Below the pieces are notes generated by a model. That model did no database searches and was not told where the DNA came from. It saw only the letters and a list, made by a program, of their open reading frames with translations. A DNA stretch of 64,000 nt from Prevotellaceae bacterium (lineage in GTDB: Bacteria > Bacteroidota > Bacteroidia > Bacteroidales > Bacteroidaceae). Below, one piece after another: positions 1-6,491 of the stretch. The first letter of the stretch is position 1. The number at the start of each line of letters is the position of its first letter. A program made the position numbers and the translations under genes. Location: the NCBI GenBank assembly GCA_031262785.1, contig JAISHB010000081.1, forward strand, positions 1-64,000. The letters are read 5' to 3'.

Positions 1-84
1 AGCCAACGTGTAGATGGTCATCATCAAATTGAAGTAAGCGCCCCGTTTGAGTTTCGGAAGTGTAATTTTAAGAAAAGTATTCAT
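1..84 (-). CDS. 5' end of an unidentified protein (partial)
   Basis: Only the first 28 codons of a leftward gene are inside the window. The ATG is the complement of 82-84. The peptide begins MNTFLKITLPKLKRG, which is basic, and continues into a hydrophobic run (FNLMMTIYTLA) that could be the start of a membrane segment. The family is not recognisable from so little. The reading frame stays open to the window edge, and the gene diverges from the DUF488 operon on the other side of the minisatellite. Confidence 0.5.
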   Translation of the reverse strand, partial: MNTFLKITLPKLKRGAYFNLMMTIYTLA

Positions 85-234
85 TTTGTTTGTTTTTAAA
101 TTAATAATTCTGTCGGCGAGGGAAAAAATGCCGCGTGAAGCAGTTTATTTTTTCCGATCGTCAGACCATAAACGATTGAAGTCGCCGAAAGGTTTCGACG
201 ATCTCAAAAAAAATTGAGAGAGGAGAATATCGCG

Positions 235-575
235 TCGACAATCAAAACGGATTTTTTTGGAGGTGTTGTATGGAATCGACAATCAAAACGGATTTTTGGG
301 AAGGCGTTGTATGGAATCGACAATCAAAACAGATTTTTTTGGAGGTGTTATTTGGAATCGACCATCGAAATGGATTTTTGGGAAGGCGTTGTATGGAATC
401 GACAATCGAGATAGATTTTTTTGGAGGTGTTATTTGGAGTCGACAATTAGAACAGACTTTTTTTGGGTCGTTGTGTGAGGTCTATAATCGCAAAATATGT
501 TTTTTAGGTCGTTGGATGGAATTTATAATTGAAATAGATTCTTTTGAAGTTGTTGGATGAAATTTATGGGTTGAA
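235..575. repeat. Tandem array, 41-bp unit, about 8.3 copies
   Basis: Units start at 235, 276, 317, 358, 399, 440, 481 and 522, with a fragment from 563, exactly 41 bp apart. Copies 1-5 are close to each other (TCGACAATCAAAACGG, a T-run, then GGAGGTGTT or GGGAAGGCGTT, then ATGGAA). Copies 6-8 are progressively degraded. Copies 1-5 alternate between a TTGGAGGTGTT form and a GGGAAGGCGTT form, which suggests duplication of an 82-bp pair. Because 41 is not a multiple of three, the same peptide words appear in all three frames, so the open frames here are a repeat artefact and not genes. Confidence 0.9.
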
Positions 576-944
576 TTTATTCTGGGCTGCCAACAAATAG
601 AGTTAGTGGGCTGAAAATAATGAAAGCGAGACTGTCGCAGACTTTCCTGATCTCACAATAATATATTGAGAATGTTGGAGGTGAGTCATCGCGTTATAAA
701 CTCAATAGCACAACCACTTCCTTTCTATGATACTAAATTGCAAGATATTTTCCAACATGTTTTTGGTTTGTCATTTAGTAAATAGCTAGGATTATTGCGG
801 ATTTAGATTATATATTAGGAAAGTCAAGCCGATAATCTAACCATTGACGATAGTATCCTAAATAAGATTAAAAAAAGCAGATGGCTGAGGTGTTATATTC
901 GCTACCGTTGAATTATTTAGTATCTTTACGACGATATAATTTAC
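576..944. other. A+T-rich gap upstream of the DUF488 operon
   Basis: No convincing gene is present. A 37-codon open frame at 672-785 (begins MLEVSHRVINSIAQPL) and a short open stretch near 840-890 read like plausible protein but match nothing I know, so they may be remnants of a decayed gene. A Bacteroidota -7-like element (TATCTTTA) sits at 921-928, 17 bases before the first DUF488 start. No good -33 partner is visible. Confidence 0.4.
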
Positions 945-1502
945 ATGATGATGAAATCAACAATATATTCCATTGGTCATGGGAACAAAACTATCGAAGA
1001 GTTTCTCAAAGAATTGAAGTCCTTCGATATAGATTTTCTTGTAGATATACGGTCCAAACCGTTTTCTAAGTGGAGTCCTCAATTTAATCAAACTTCTCTT
1101 CAATTAGAAGTTGAAAGAGAACATATAAAGTATGTATTTCTTGGGGATAAGTTAGGTGGCCTCCCTGACGATAGGAGTTGTTATGATAGTGAAGGTAAGG
1201 TTGTATATGGCTTTATGAAGAACAAGATTTTTTTTCAAGAAGGTTTGAAAAGACTAATTGTCGCAAATAATAAAGCAATAAAGGTTGCTATAATGTGTAG
1301 TGAATCCAAACCAGAAGAATGCCATAGAAGCAAGCTAATAGGAGAAGAATTACTTGATAATTTTAATATTTCAGTAAATCATATTATCGCTGAAAATAGA
1401 ATAAAATCTCAAGAAGTCGTTATTGGCGAACTTACAAATGGCTTCGGATTGGTAGATTTATTTGGAAATAAGACAGACTTTACGTCACGAAAATCATATT
1501 AG
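945..1502 (+). CDS. DUF488 family protein A
   Basis: A 185-residue protein of the DUF488 family (Pfam PF04343), whose biochemical role is not settled. It has the three family blocks: SIGHGN at residues 9-14, a DIRSKPFSKWSPQFN block at 34-48 and a C-terminal Cys-His-Arg block (MCSESKPEECHRS, 117-129, with C126-H127-R128). Three ATG codons in a row (945, 948, 951) leave the exact start open. It heads a tight three-gene unit: the next DUF488 gene starts one base after its stop. Its A+T-rich codon use contrasts with the G+C-rich genes from 3 kb onward, which suggests acquisition by transfer. The family assignment is firm; any function is unknown. Confidence 0.88.
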   Translation: MMMKSTIYSIGHGNKTIEEFLKELKSFDIDFLVDIRSKPFSKWSPQFNQTSLQLEVEREHIKYVFLGDKLGGLPDDRSCYDSEGKVVYGFMKNKIFFQEGLKRLIVANNKAIKVAIMCSESKPEECHRSKLIGEELLDNFNISVNHIIAENRIKSQEVVIGELTNGFGLVDLFGNKTDFTSRKSY

Positions 1503-1503
1503 C

Positions 1504-1980
1504 ATGGAATTCTTTACTATTGGAGTATATAAGTCAACGGAGAATGATTTCTTCGGAAAATTGGTAGGTAATAACATTGATACTTTCTGCGACATACGTC
1601 AAAGAAGGGGTGTTAGAGGTGCCGAATACAGTTTTGTTAATAGCCATTATCTACAACAGAGGTTACAGGATTTGAATATTAGATATGGTCACATATTAGG
1701 TTTAGCACCAACATCTGAAATAAGATATTTGCAAAAGCAAGAAGATTTACAGATTGGAAAACAAAAACGAGATAGAAATAAACTTGGGAAGGTTTTCATC
1801 CTTGCATATAAAGAGAAAATATTGAATCACTTTAGCTTTGATAATTTCATAGAACAATTAGATAATATTGGAGCTAATAGAGTAGTTCTATTCTGTGTAG
1901 AAGAAAAGGCGGAAGCCTGTCACCGATCAATAGTGGCAGATAAATTGGAGAAACAGGGATATCGAATTACGCATTTATGA
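1504..1980 (+). CDS. DUF488 family protein B
   Basis: A 158-residue second DUF488 protein, distant from its neighbour. The start at 1504 (MEFFTIGVYKS) is chosen because it lies one base after the upstream stop and places the TIG block at the N-terminus as in the family; an ATG 42 bases upstream would run inside the previous gene. The blocks are TIGVYKS at 5-11, DIRQRRGVRG at 30-39 and CVEEKAEACHRS at 131-142, again with a Cys-His-Arg motif (C139-H140-R141). Replacement of the RSKP/PQFN block by RQRRGVRG suggests a sub-type with a different ligand or partner. It overlaps the dual-OB gene by ATGA, implying translational coupling and joint function. Confidence 0.88.
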   Translation: MEFFTIGVYKSTENDFFGKLVGNNIDTFCDIRQRRGVRGAEYSFVNSHYLQQRLQDLNIRYGHILGLAPTSEIRYLQKQEDLQIGKQKRDRNKLGKVFILAYKEKILNHFSFDNFIEQLDNIGANRVVLFCVEEKAEACHRSIVADKLEKQGYRITHL

Positions 1981-2612
1981 AAGAAAACGTTTTGATTCTA
2001 TCAAAAACACAAATGGAAAATGGAGTTTGTGTAGGAGGACTTACTGACGGTGGTCGTTATGTTAGATTGCTTGATAATGGAGGAAGCAATCAGCCCAAGG
2101 ATACAAGTCTTGCGCCGTTACAAATATGGGAAATAGACTACGTTGCTAAGGCAAATACCCGTCCTCCTCATGTTGAAGACGTAGTAGTTCAAACTATGAT
2201 TAGGAAAGGGAGCTTAAATAGAGATGCTAATATTGAAGAATTTCTTAAAGTACGAAATGTACCTATTTGGAGAGGCACTCCTGATATGCTATTTGATGGT
2301 TTGGTGCAATGGACTTTAAAAGGAAGTGGTTATATTGATGCAGTAGGAGGTGTGCCTAATCATAGTGTTGGCTTTTGGATTAGCGATAAACCTCTTTATA
2401 AAACCGAGTATGAAGGCAGCATTAGATATAAATATCGATTTGATATATTTGACATAAATGGGAGAAGTATTAAGTATAAGGGTTTTGAAGATCCTGTAAG
2501 CCAGATTCCTGCGGGTACATTAATTCGCGTGTCTCTTGCTAGATGGTGGATTTCACCTTCGGATAATTCGGAAAAATGTTGGCTCCAATTGTCTGGCTGG
2601 TATAATTTGTAG
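1977..2612 (+). CDS. Dual OB-fold domain protein
   Basis: A 211-residue protein that starts inside the stop of DUF488 protein B (ATGA). The N-terminal part (ENVLILSKTQMENGVCVGGL followed by GGRYVRLLD) and the C-terminal strands (AGTLIRVSLARWW and a final CWLQLSGWY) look like two small beta-barrels, and I place it with proteins annotated as dual OB domain-containing, which are known to occur beside DUF488 genes. OB folds commonly bind nucleic acid or oligonucleotides, so this could be the recognition subunit of the three-gene unit; that is inference. It is A+T-rich like its two partners. No signal peptide or membrane segment is present, so it should be cytoplasmic. Confidence 0.7.
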   Translation: MKENVLILSKTQMENGVCVGGLTDGGRYVRLLDNGGSNQPKDTSLAPLQIWEIDYVAKANTRPPHVEDVVVQTMIRKGSLNRDANIEEFLKVRNVPIWRGTPDMLFDGLVQWTLKGSGYIDAVGGVPNHSVGFWISDKPLYKTEYEGSIRYKYRFDIFDINGRSIKYKGFEDPVSQIPAGTLIRVSLARWWISPSDNSEKCWLQLSGWYNL

Positions 2613-2949
2613 AGAAACTCTTTTCAATTAGAAAAGTTAGTTGAATTATCTTTCAATTTAGTATATGGGTGGAAGAGTGTTGCGGAAAGATATTCTAAAC
2701 TAGGCCATCTAAAAAATCTCTATCAATAATCAAGGACGTAAATAGAACTGTGTCATCCGGTGAAAAGTTACAAATTATGATTTCAAGTGATGTCATCACA
2801 AGCTGTGATGAGATAACGTTCATTCTTCAAGGCGCCAATTTGGCACCTTGAACATCTTCTGGCGTAATATCAGCACCCCACCACTCCGAAGCGCTGCGTT
2901 TTTTAGTTTCCCCATCCTACTCCACGACTAACAAAAAGTAACCAAACCA
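2613..2949. other. Gap with two hairpins downstream of the DUF488 operon
   Basis: No gene is seen. Two inverted repeats follow each other: CATCACA-AGC-TGTGATG at 2794-2810 (7-bp perfect stem) and a 27-base near-palindrome at 2826-2852 (TTCAAGGCGCC pairing with GGCACCTTGAA, one mismatch). Neither has a T-run, so they are not classic intrinsic terminators, although they could stop transcription leaving the DUF488 operon. Base composition rises toward the G+C level of the rest of the window after about 2830, which may mark the right boundary of the acquired island. Confidence 0.45.
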
Positions 2950-2980
2950 TTGCGCAAACACAAACTATTCGCTACTTTTG
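2950..2980 (+). promoter_or_regulatory. Bacteroidota-type promoter for tryptophanase
   Basis: TTG at 2950-2952 and TACTTTTG at 2973-2980 are separated by 20 bases, fitting the sigma-ABfr consensus (-33 TTTG, -7 TAnnTTTG). Transcription should begin close to 2987, giving a short leader before the ATG at 3020. No TnaC-like leader peptide with a tryptophan codon is apparent in that leader. Confidence 0.6.
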
Positions 2981-3019
2981 CCCCACTGACGGCGATGCAA
3001 CACGGCTGTTGGTAACTAA

Positions 3020-4411
3020 ATGTCAAAAAGAAAATCTATGGAAATCCCTTTCGCAGAATCGTGGAAAATTAAAATGGTGGAGCCTATCGTCAAGAGCACC
3101 CGCCAAGAACGTGAATTGTGGCTGCGCCAAGCAGATTACAATGTGTTTCAGCTTAAAGCCGAACAAGTGTACATCGACCTAATCACCGACTCGGGCACCG
3201 GAGCCATGAGCAACCGGCAATGGGCTGCCCTGATGATGGGTGACGAAAGCTACGCCGGCGCTTCCTCTTTCTTTCGTTTGAAGGAGACGATTGGGCGGCT
3301 CACCGGCTTCGATTATGTAATTCCTACCCATCAGGGACGGGCGGCGGAAAACGTGCTCTTTTCCTACCTCGTACACGAGGGAGACATCATTCCCGGCAAT
3401 TCACACTTCGACACCACCAAAGGACACATCGAAGGACGCAAAGCCGTGGCACTCGATTGCACCGTCGACGAAGCACGCAACACGCAGCTGGAAATTCCCT
3501 TTAAAGGAAATGTCGATGCAAAGAAACTCGAACGCGCGCTGGCCGAACAAGCCGATCGCATTCCTTTTATTATTGTCACCATCACCAACAACACCGCCGG
3601 CGGACAACCCGTATCGATGCAAAACTTGCGCGAGGTGCGCGCCGTGGCTGATCGCTACCATAAACCGGTGCTTTTTGATTCGGCACGCTTTGCCGAGAAT
3701 GCCTATTTCATTAAACTGCGTGAAACGGGATATGCCGACAAAACCATCAAAGAGATTACCCGCGAGATGTTCAGCTTGGCCGACGGTATGACCATGAGTG
3801 CCAAGAAAGACGGCATCGTCAACATGGGAGGATTCATCGCCACCCGACGCCAAGATTGGTACGAAGGCGCCAAAGGCTTTTGCGTGCAATACGAAGGTTA
3901 CCTCACCTATGGCGGCATGAACGGACGCGATATGGAAGCACTGGCCGTCGGATTGGACGAGAACACCGAGTTTGAGAATCTTGAAACACGCATTCGCCAA
4001 GTGCAGCATCTGGCACATCGATTAGACGAATACGGCATTCCCTACCAACGCCCCTTTGGCGGACATGCCATTTTTGTGGATGCGCCCGGCGTACTCACAC
4101 ATGTTCCCAAAGAAGAATTTCCGGCGCAAACGCTCACGGTGGAACTCTATTTGGAAGCAGGCATCAGAGGATGTGAAATAGGCTATTTACTGGCCGATCG
4201 CGACCCGATTACCCGCGAAAACAGATTCGACGGATTGGATTTGTTACGATTGGCCATTCCACGACGCGTCTACACCAACAATCACATGGATGTGGTGGCA
4301 GCGGCGCTCAAAAATGTTTTCGACCGACGCGAAAACATCACACGCGGCGTGCGCATTGCATGGGAAGCACCTCTGATGAGGCACTTCACCGTGAAATTAG
4401 AGCGATTATAA
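3020..4411 (+). CDS. tnaA: Tryptophanase
   Basis: A 463-residue PLP enzyme that cleaves L-tryptophan to indole, pyruvate and ammonia. It matches the tryptophanase/tyrosine phenol-lyase family along its whole length: YIDLITDSGTGAMS (51-64), PTHQGR (102-107), TITNNTAGGQPVS (187-199), DSARFAENAYFIK (220-232) and SAKKD (260-264) with K263 as the expected PLP lysine. I call tryptophanase and not tyrosine phenol-lyase because residue 387 in GIRGCEIG is Ile, where tyrosine phenol-lyases carry a substrate-binding Arg, and because DSARFAENAYF follows the tryptophanase form. It stands alone behind its own promoter, with no tryptophan permease beside it, and converges on the small YjdI-type gene. Cytoplasmic. 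Confidence 0.93.
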   Translation: MSKRKSMEIPFAESWKIKMVEPIVKSTRQERELWLRQADYNVFQLKAEQVYIDLITDSGTGAMSNRQWAALMMGDESYAGASSFFRLKETIGRLTGFDYVIPTHQGRAAENVLFSYLVHEGDIIPGNSHFDTTKGHIEGRKAVALDCTVDEARNTQLEIPFKGNVDAKKLERALAEQADRIPFIIVTITNNTAGGQPVSMQNLREVRAVADRYHKPVLFDSARFAENAYFIKLRETGYADKTIKEITREMFSLADGMTMSAKKDGIVNMGGFIATRRQDWYEGAKGFCVQYEGYLTYGGMNGRDMEALAVGLDENTEFENLETRIRQVQHLAHRLDEYGIPYQRPFGGHAIFVDAPGVLTHVPKEEFPAQTLTVELYLEAGIRGCEIGYLLADRDPITRENRFDGLDLLRLAIPRRVYTNNHMDVVAAALKNVFDRRENITRGVRIAWEAPLMRHFTVKLERL

Positions 4412-4425
4412 TAAAGAGGTAAACC

Positions 4426-4647
4426 CTACGACTTTCCACTCAGCCGATAGCTGAGTGCACCCGACGGGCAACGGTCGATTTGTTGCATCAACTCTTCAAC
4501 CGTTGCATGTTCGGGTTGTATCCATGGTTTTTCACCTACGCGGTAAACACAAGGGAGGGTGTGCACACAAATGCCGGAGTGGATGCACAAACGGGGCTGC
4601 CACACGATGGTGAGATTTTCCACCGCATATTCTTTTTTCATTTCCAT
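4426..4647 (-). CDS. YjdI-type divergent 4Fe-4S mono-cluster protein
   Basis: A 73-residue protein of the small YjdI/Fer4_19 type. Cysteines at 21, 27, 33 and 60 (C-x5-C-x5-C, then CP) give the four ligands expected for one 4Fe-4S cluster, and the RLCIHSGIC and RCPSGAL motifs are typical. The start is taken at 4647 (MEMKKEYAVENL); a start at 4641 would remove two residues, and the longer upstream frame belongs to the neighbouring acetyltransferase region. It lies just downstream of two leftward GNAT genes, and in enterobacteria a YjdI protein is also next to a YjdJ acetyltransferase, so the pairing is conserved. Its electron partner is unknown. Confidence 0.85.
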   Translation of the reverse strand: MEMKKEYAVENLTIVWQPRLCIHSGICVHTLPCVYRVGEKPWIQPEHATVEELMQQIDRCPSGALSYRLSGKS

Positions 4648-4666
4648 ATAATATAAATAGTATCTG

Positions 4667-4972
4667 TTATTGTACGTGATAACCGTGCTTGACAAGGCGC
4701 TTCCACTGGGGATGTTTGTGGATGTAAGAAGCCACAAACGGACAGAGAGGAACTACTTCCAATCCTTTTTGCTCGATGTCTTTGAGGGTTTGTTCTACCA
4801 ATTGCGAGCCGATGCCTTTGCCACCCAACGAAATGGGCACTTCGGTATGCGTCAGAAAAATATCTTTGCCGGCAGAAGGTTTCAGGTAAGAGATGAGCGC
4901 CAGGCGCTCGCCGATGCGAAATTCATACTGTCGACGTTCGGTGTTGTCGATCAGTTCATAGGGTTCGTTCAT
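4667..4972 (-). CDS. Small GNAT-type N-acetyltransferase (YjdJ/NATD1-like), copy 1
   Basis: A 101-residue mini-GNAT of the YjdJ/NATD1 type. It carries the acetyl-CoA binding block LGGKGIGSQLVEQTL and the downstream signature VVPLCPFVASYIHKHPQW that define this short family. It is much shorter than standard GNAT enzymes (about 150 residues), which is normal here. The substrate is unknown. A close paralogue follows 27 bases upstream in the same orientation, and the YjdI-like Fe-S gene follows downstream, so the three are probably co-transcribed leftward. Cytoplasmic. Confidence 0.87.
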   Translation of the reverse strand: MNEPYELIDNTERRQYEFRIGERLALISYLKPSAGKDIFLTHTEVPISLGGKGIGSQLVEQTLKDIEQKGLEVVPLCPFVASYIHKHPQWKRLVKHGYHVQ

Positions 4973-4999
4973 ACGCTTTTGAATGTGATAGGTGAAGAA

Positions 5000-5299
5000 T
5001 TAATTTGCGGAAACATCTTTCAAGACCAATTGCTTCCACTCGGGATGCTTGTTGATATACACCGTGATAAACGGACAAAGGGGAACTACGCGACGCCCTT
5101 CTTTCTGAAGATTGCGCAAGGTTTTTTCCACCAGCCAGCTGCCGATGCCTTTACCTCCCAATCCGAAGGGGACTTCGGTGCGGGTAAGATAGATGTCGTT
5201 GTCTGTTTGAATGTACTCGATGCGGGGAGTACAATTCTCTACATGGAATTCATATTGCTGAGATTCCGTGTTGTTGAAGAGTTCATAATCTGTTCTCAT
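5000..5299 (-). CDS. Small GNAT-type N-acetyltransferase (YjdJ/NATD1-like), copy 2
   Basis: A 99-residue paralogue of the gene just downstream. Shared words are LGGKGIGS, LVEKTL, VVPLCPF and KHPEWK, while the N-terminal third (ELFNNTESQQYEFHVEN) has diverged, so this is an older tandem duplication. Two copies suggest two substrates or dosage. It is the first gene of the leftward trio ending at 4426. No clear promoter consensus is visible in the complement of 5300-5400. The acetyl-acceptor cannot be predicted. Confidence 0.86.
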   Translation of the reverse strand: MRTDYELFNNTESQQYEFHVENCTPRIEYIQTDNDIYLTRTEVPFGLGGKGIGSWLVEKTLRNLQKEGRRVVPLCPFITVYINKHPEWKQLVLKDVSAN

Positions 5300-5453
5300 A
5301 CTTTTTGAATTTGTTTATTGGTTTTGGTTTTTGATTCTCGGGTTAGCAGGTTTTAATCTGTTGGTTATCTTGAGATTTCAAAGCTATAACGTAGAATGGA
5401 TTTAATTTGTTTTGAGGGTTATTTGTATCTTTGCGCACAAATGTGTGTATCTC

Positions 5454-6491
5454 ATGAAATGGATTACTGCCGTCGAACCTCCTTCCCGCGTGCCGCAAAT
5501 AGCACACACCCACCGTTTGCTGCTGATGGGGTCATGCTTTACTTCGAGTATCGGAGAATTGCTCCGCGAGGCTAAATTTCAATGCGACATCAATCCCTTC
5601 GGGGTGCTTTACAATCCGATCTCCATTGCCTCGGCACTGCGCGAGATAGCGGTTGGCAAACACTACACGCAGGAAGATCTCTTCTTTCACGGACAATGGC
5701 ATAGCCCGATGCATCACGGCGACTTCTCCGCTGCCACGTCCGAAGAAACACTGGCACGTATCCACATCCGCTTGCAACATGCGCACGCCCATCTTCCCCA
5801 AACAGACTATCTGCTGATTACTTTCGGCACGGCATACGTCTACCAAGCCAAGGCCGACGGCAGGGTGGTGGGCAACTGTCACAAGTTGCCGGAGCATTGC
5901 TTCACGCGTCGGCGCATCACCGCCGAAGAGATGGTCGAGGCCTACACCTCGTTGTTTGCGCTGCTGATGCAGGGCGATGCGGCGCTCGGCATCACAGGCA
6001 ATCCACACTTGAAAATCCTCTTCACCGTCAGTCCCATTCGCCATGCACGCGAGGGCATGCACGCCAACCAACTGAGCAAGGCCGTACTGCTATTGGCTAT
6101 CGACCAACTGCAAACGCGCTTTCCCGATTCGTGCTTCTATTTCCCCGCCTACGAGCTGATGATGGACGAACTACGCGACTACCGCTTCTACGCCGACGAC
6201 CTGCTGCATCCCTCATCGGTAGCCATTCAATACATCGGCGAGCAGTTTTTCCTCCATTGCCTTACGTCTCAGGCACAAGAAGCAGCCCGGGCCTGCATCC
6301 GGCTTGCCAAAGAGTTGGCGCATCGTCCGTTGCATCCCGATGCAGTTGAATACCGGCGTTTCTTGGAGCAACTGCTCGTAAAGATGCATCAGCTTGGCAG
6401 CCGCTATCCCTACTTAGCTTTCGATAAAGAAAAAGAACTATGTCATACTCGATTGAACAACTTGCCCACGACATGGGCGCCCGACGCATAG
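5454..6491 (+). CDS. GSCFA domain protein (SGNH-like)
   Basis: A 345-residue GSCFA-family protein, named for the GSCFT motif seen at residues 26-30. It also has FTVSPIRH and a late DDLLHPSS motif, giving the Ser-Asp-His arrangement of SGNH-type hydrolases; the substrate is unknown. The start at 5454 (MKWITAVEPP) is preferred to an in-frame ATG at 5412 because a -7 element TATCTTTG lies at 5426-5433, so transcription would start after 5412. The 3' end overlaps murF-alr by 52 bases, which implies co-transcription and hints at a role linked to the cell envelope. There is no signal peptide. Confidence 0.85.
   Translation: MKWITAVEPPSRVPQIAHTHRLLLMGSCFTSSIGELLREAKFQCDINPFGVLYNPISIASALREIAVGKHYTQEDLFFHGQWHSPMHHGDFSAATSEETLARIHIRLQHAHAHLPQTDYLLITFGTAYVYQAKADGRVVGNCHKLPEHCFTRRRITAEEMVEAYTSLFALLMQGDAALGITGNPHLKILFTVSPIRHAREGMHANQLSKAVLLLAIDQLQTRFPDSCFYFPAYELMMDELRDYRFYADDLLHPSSVAIQYIGEQFFLHCLTSQAQEAARACIRLAKELAHRPLHPDAVEYRRFLEQLLVKMHQLGSRYPYLAFDKEKELCHTRLNNLPTTWAPDA

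Noticed and set aside
214-560. Three overlapping open frames of 66-96 codons in the 41-bp array
   Set aside because: They contain the same repeated words shifted between frames because the 41-bp period rotates the frame. This is repeat sequence, with no independent sign of coding.
881-1069. A 62-codon open frame overlapping the first DUF488 gene
   Set aside because: It is out of frame with a clear DUF488 protein and shows no domain.
3020-4411. Tyrosine phenol-lyase instead of tryptophanase
   Set aside because: The residue that is Arg in tyrosine phenol-lyases is Ile387 here, and the DSARFAENAYF block follows the tryptophanase form.
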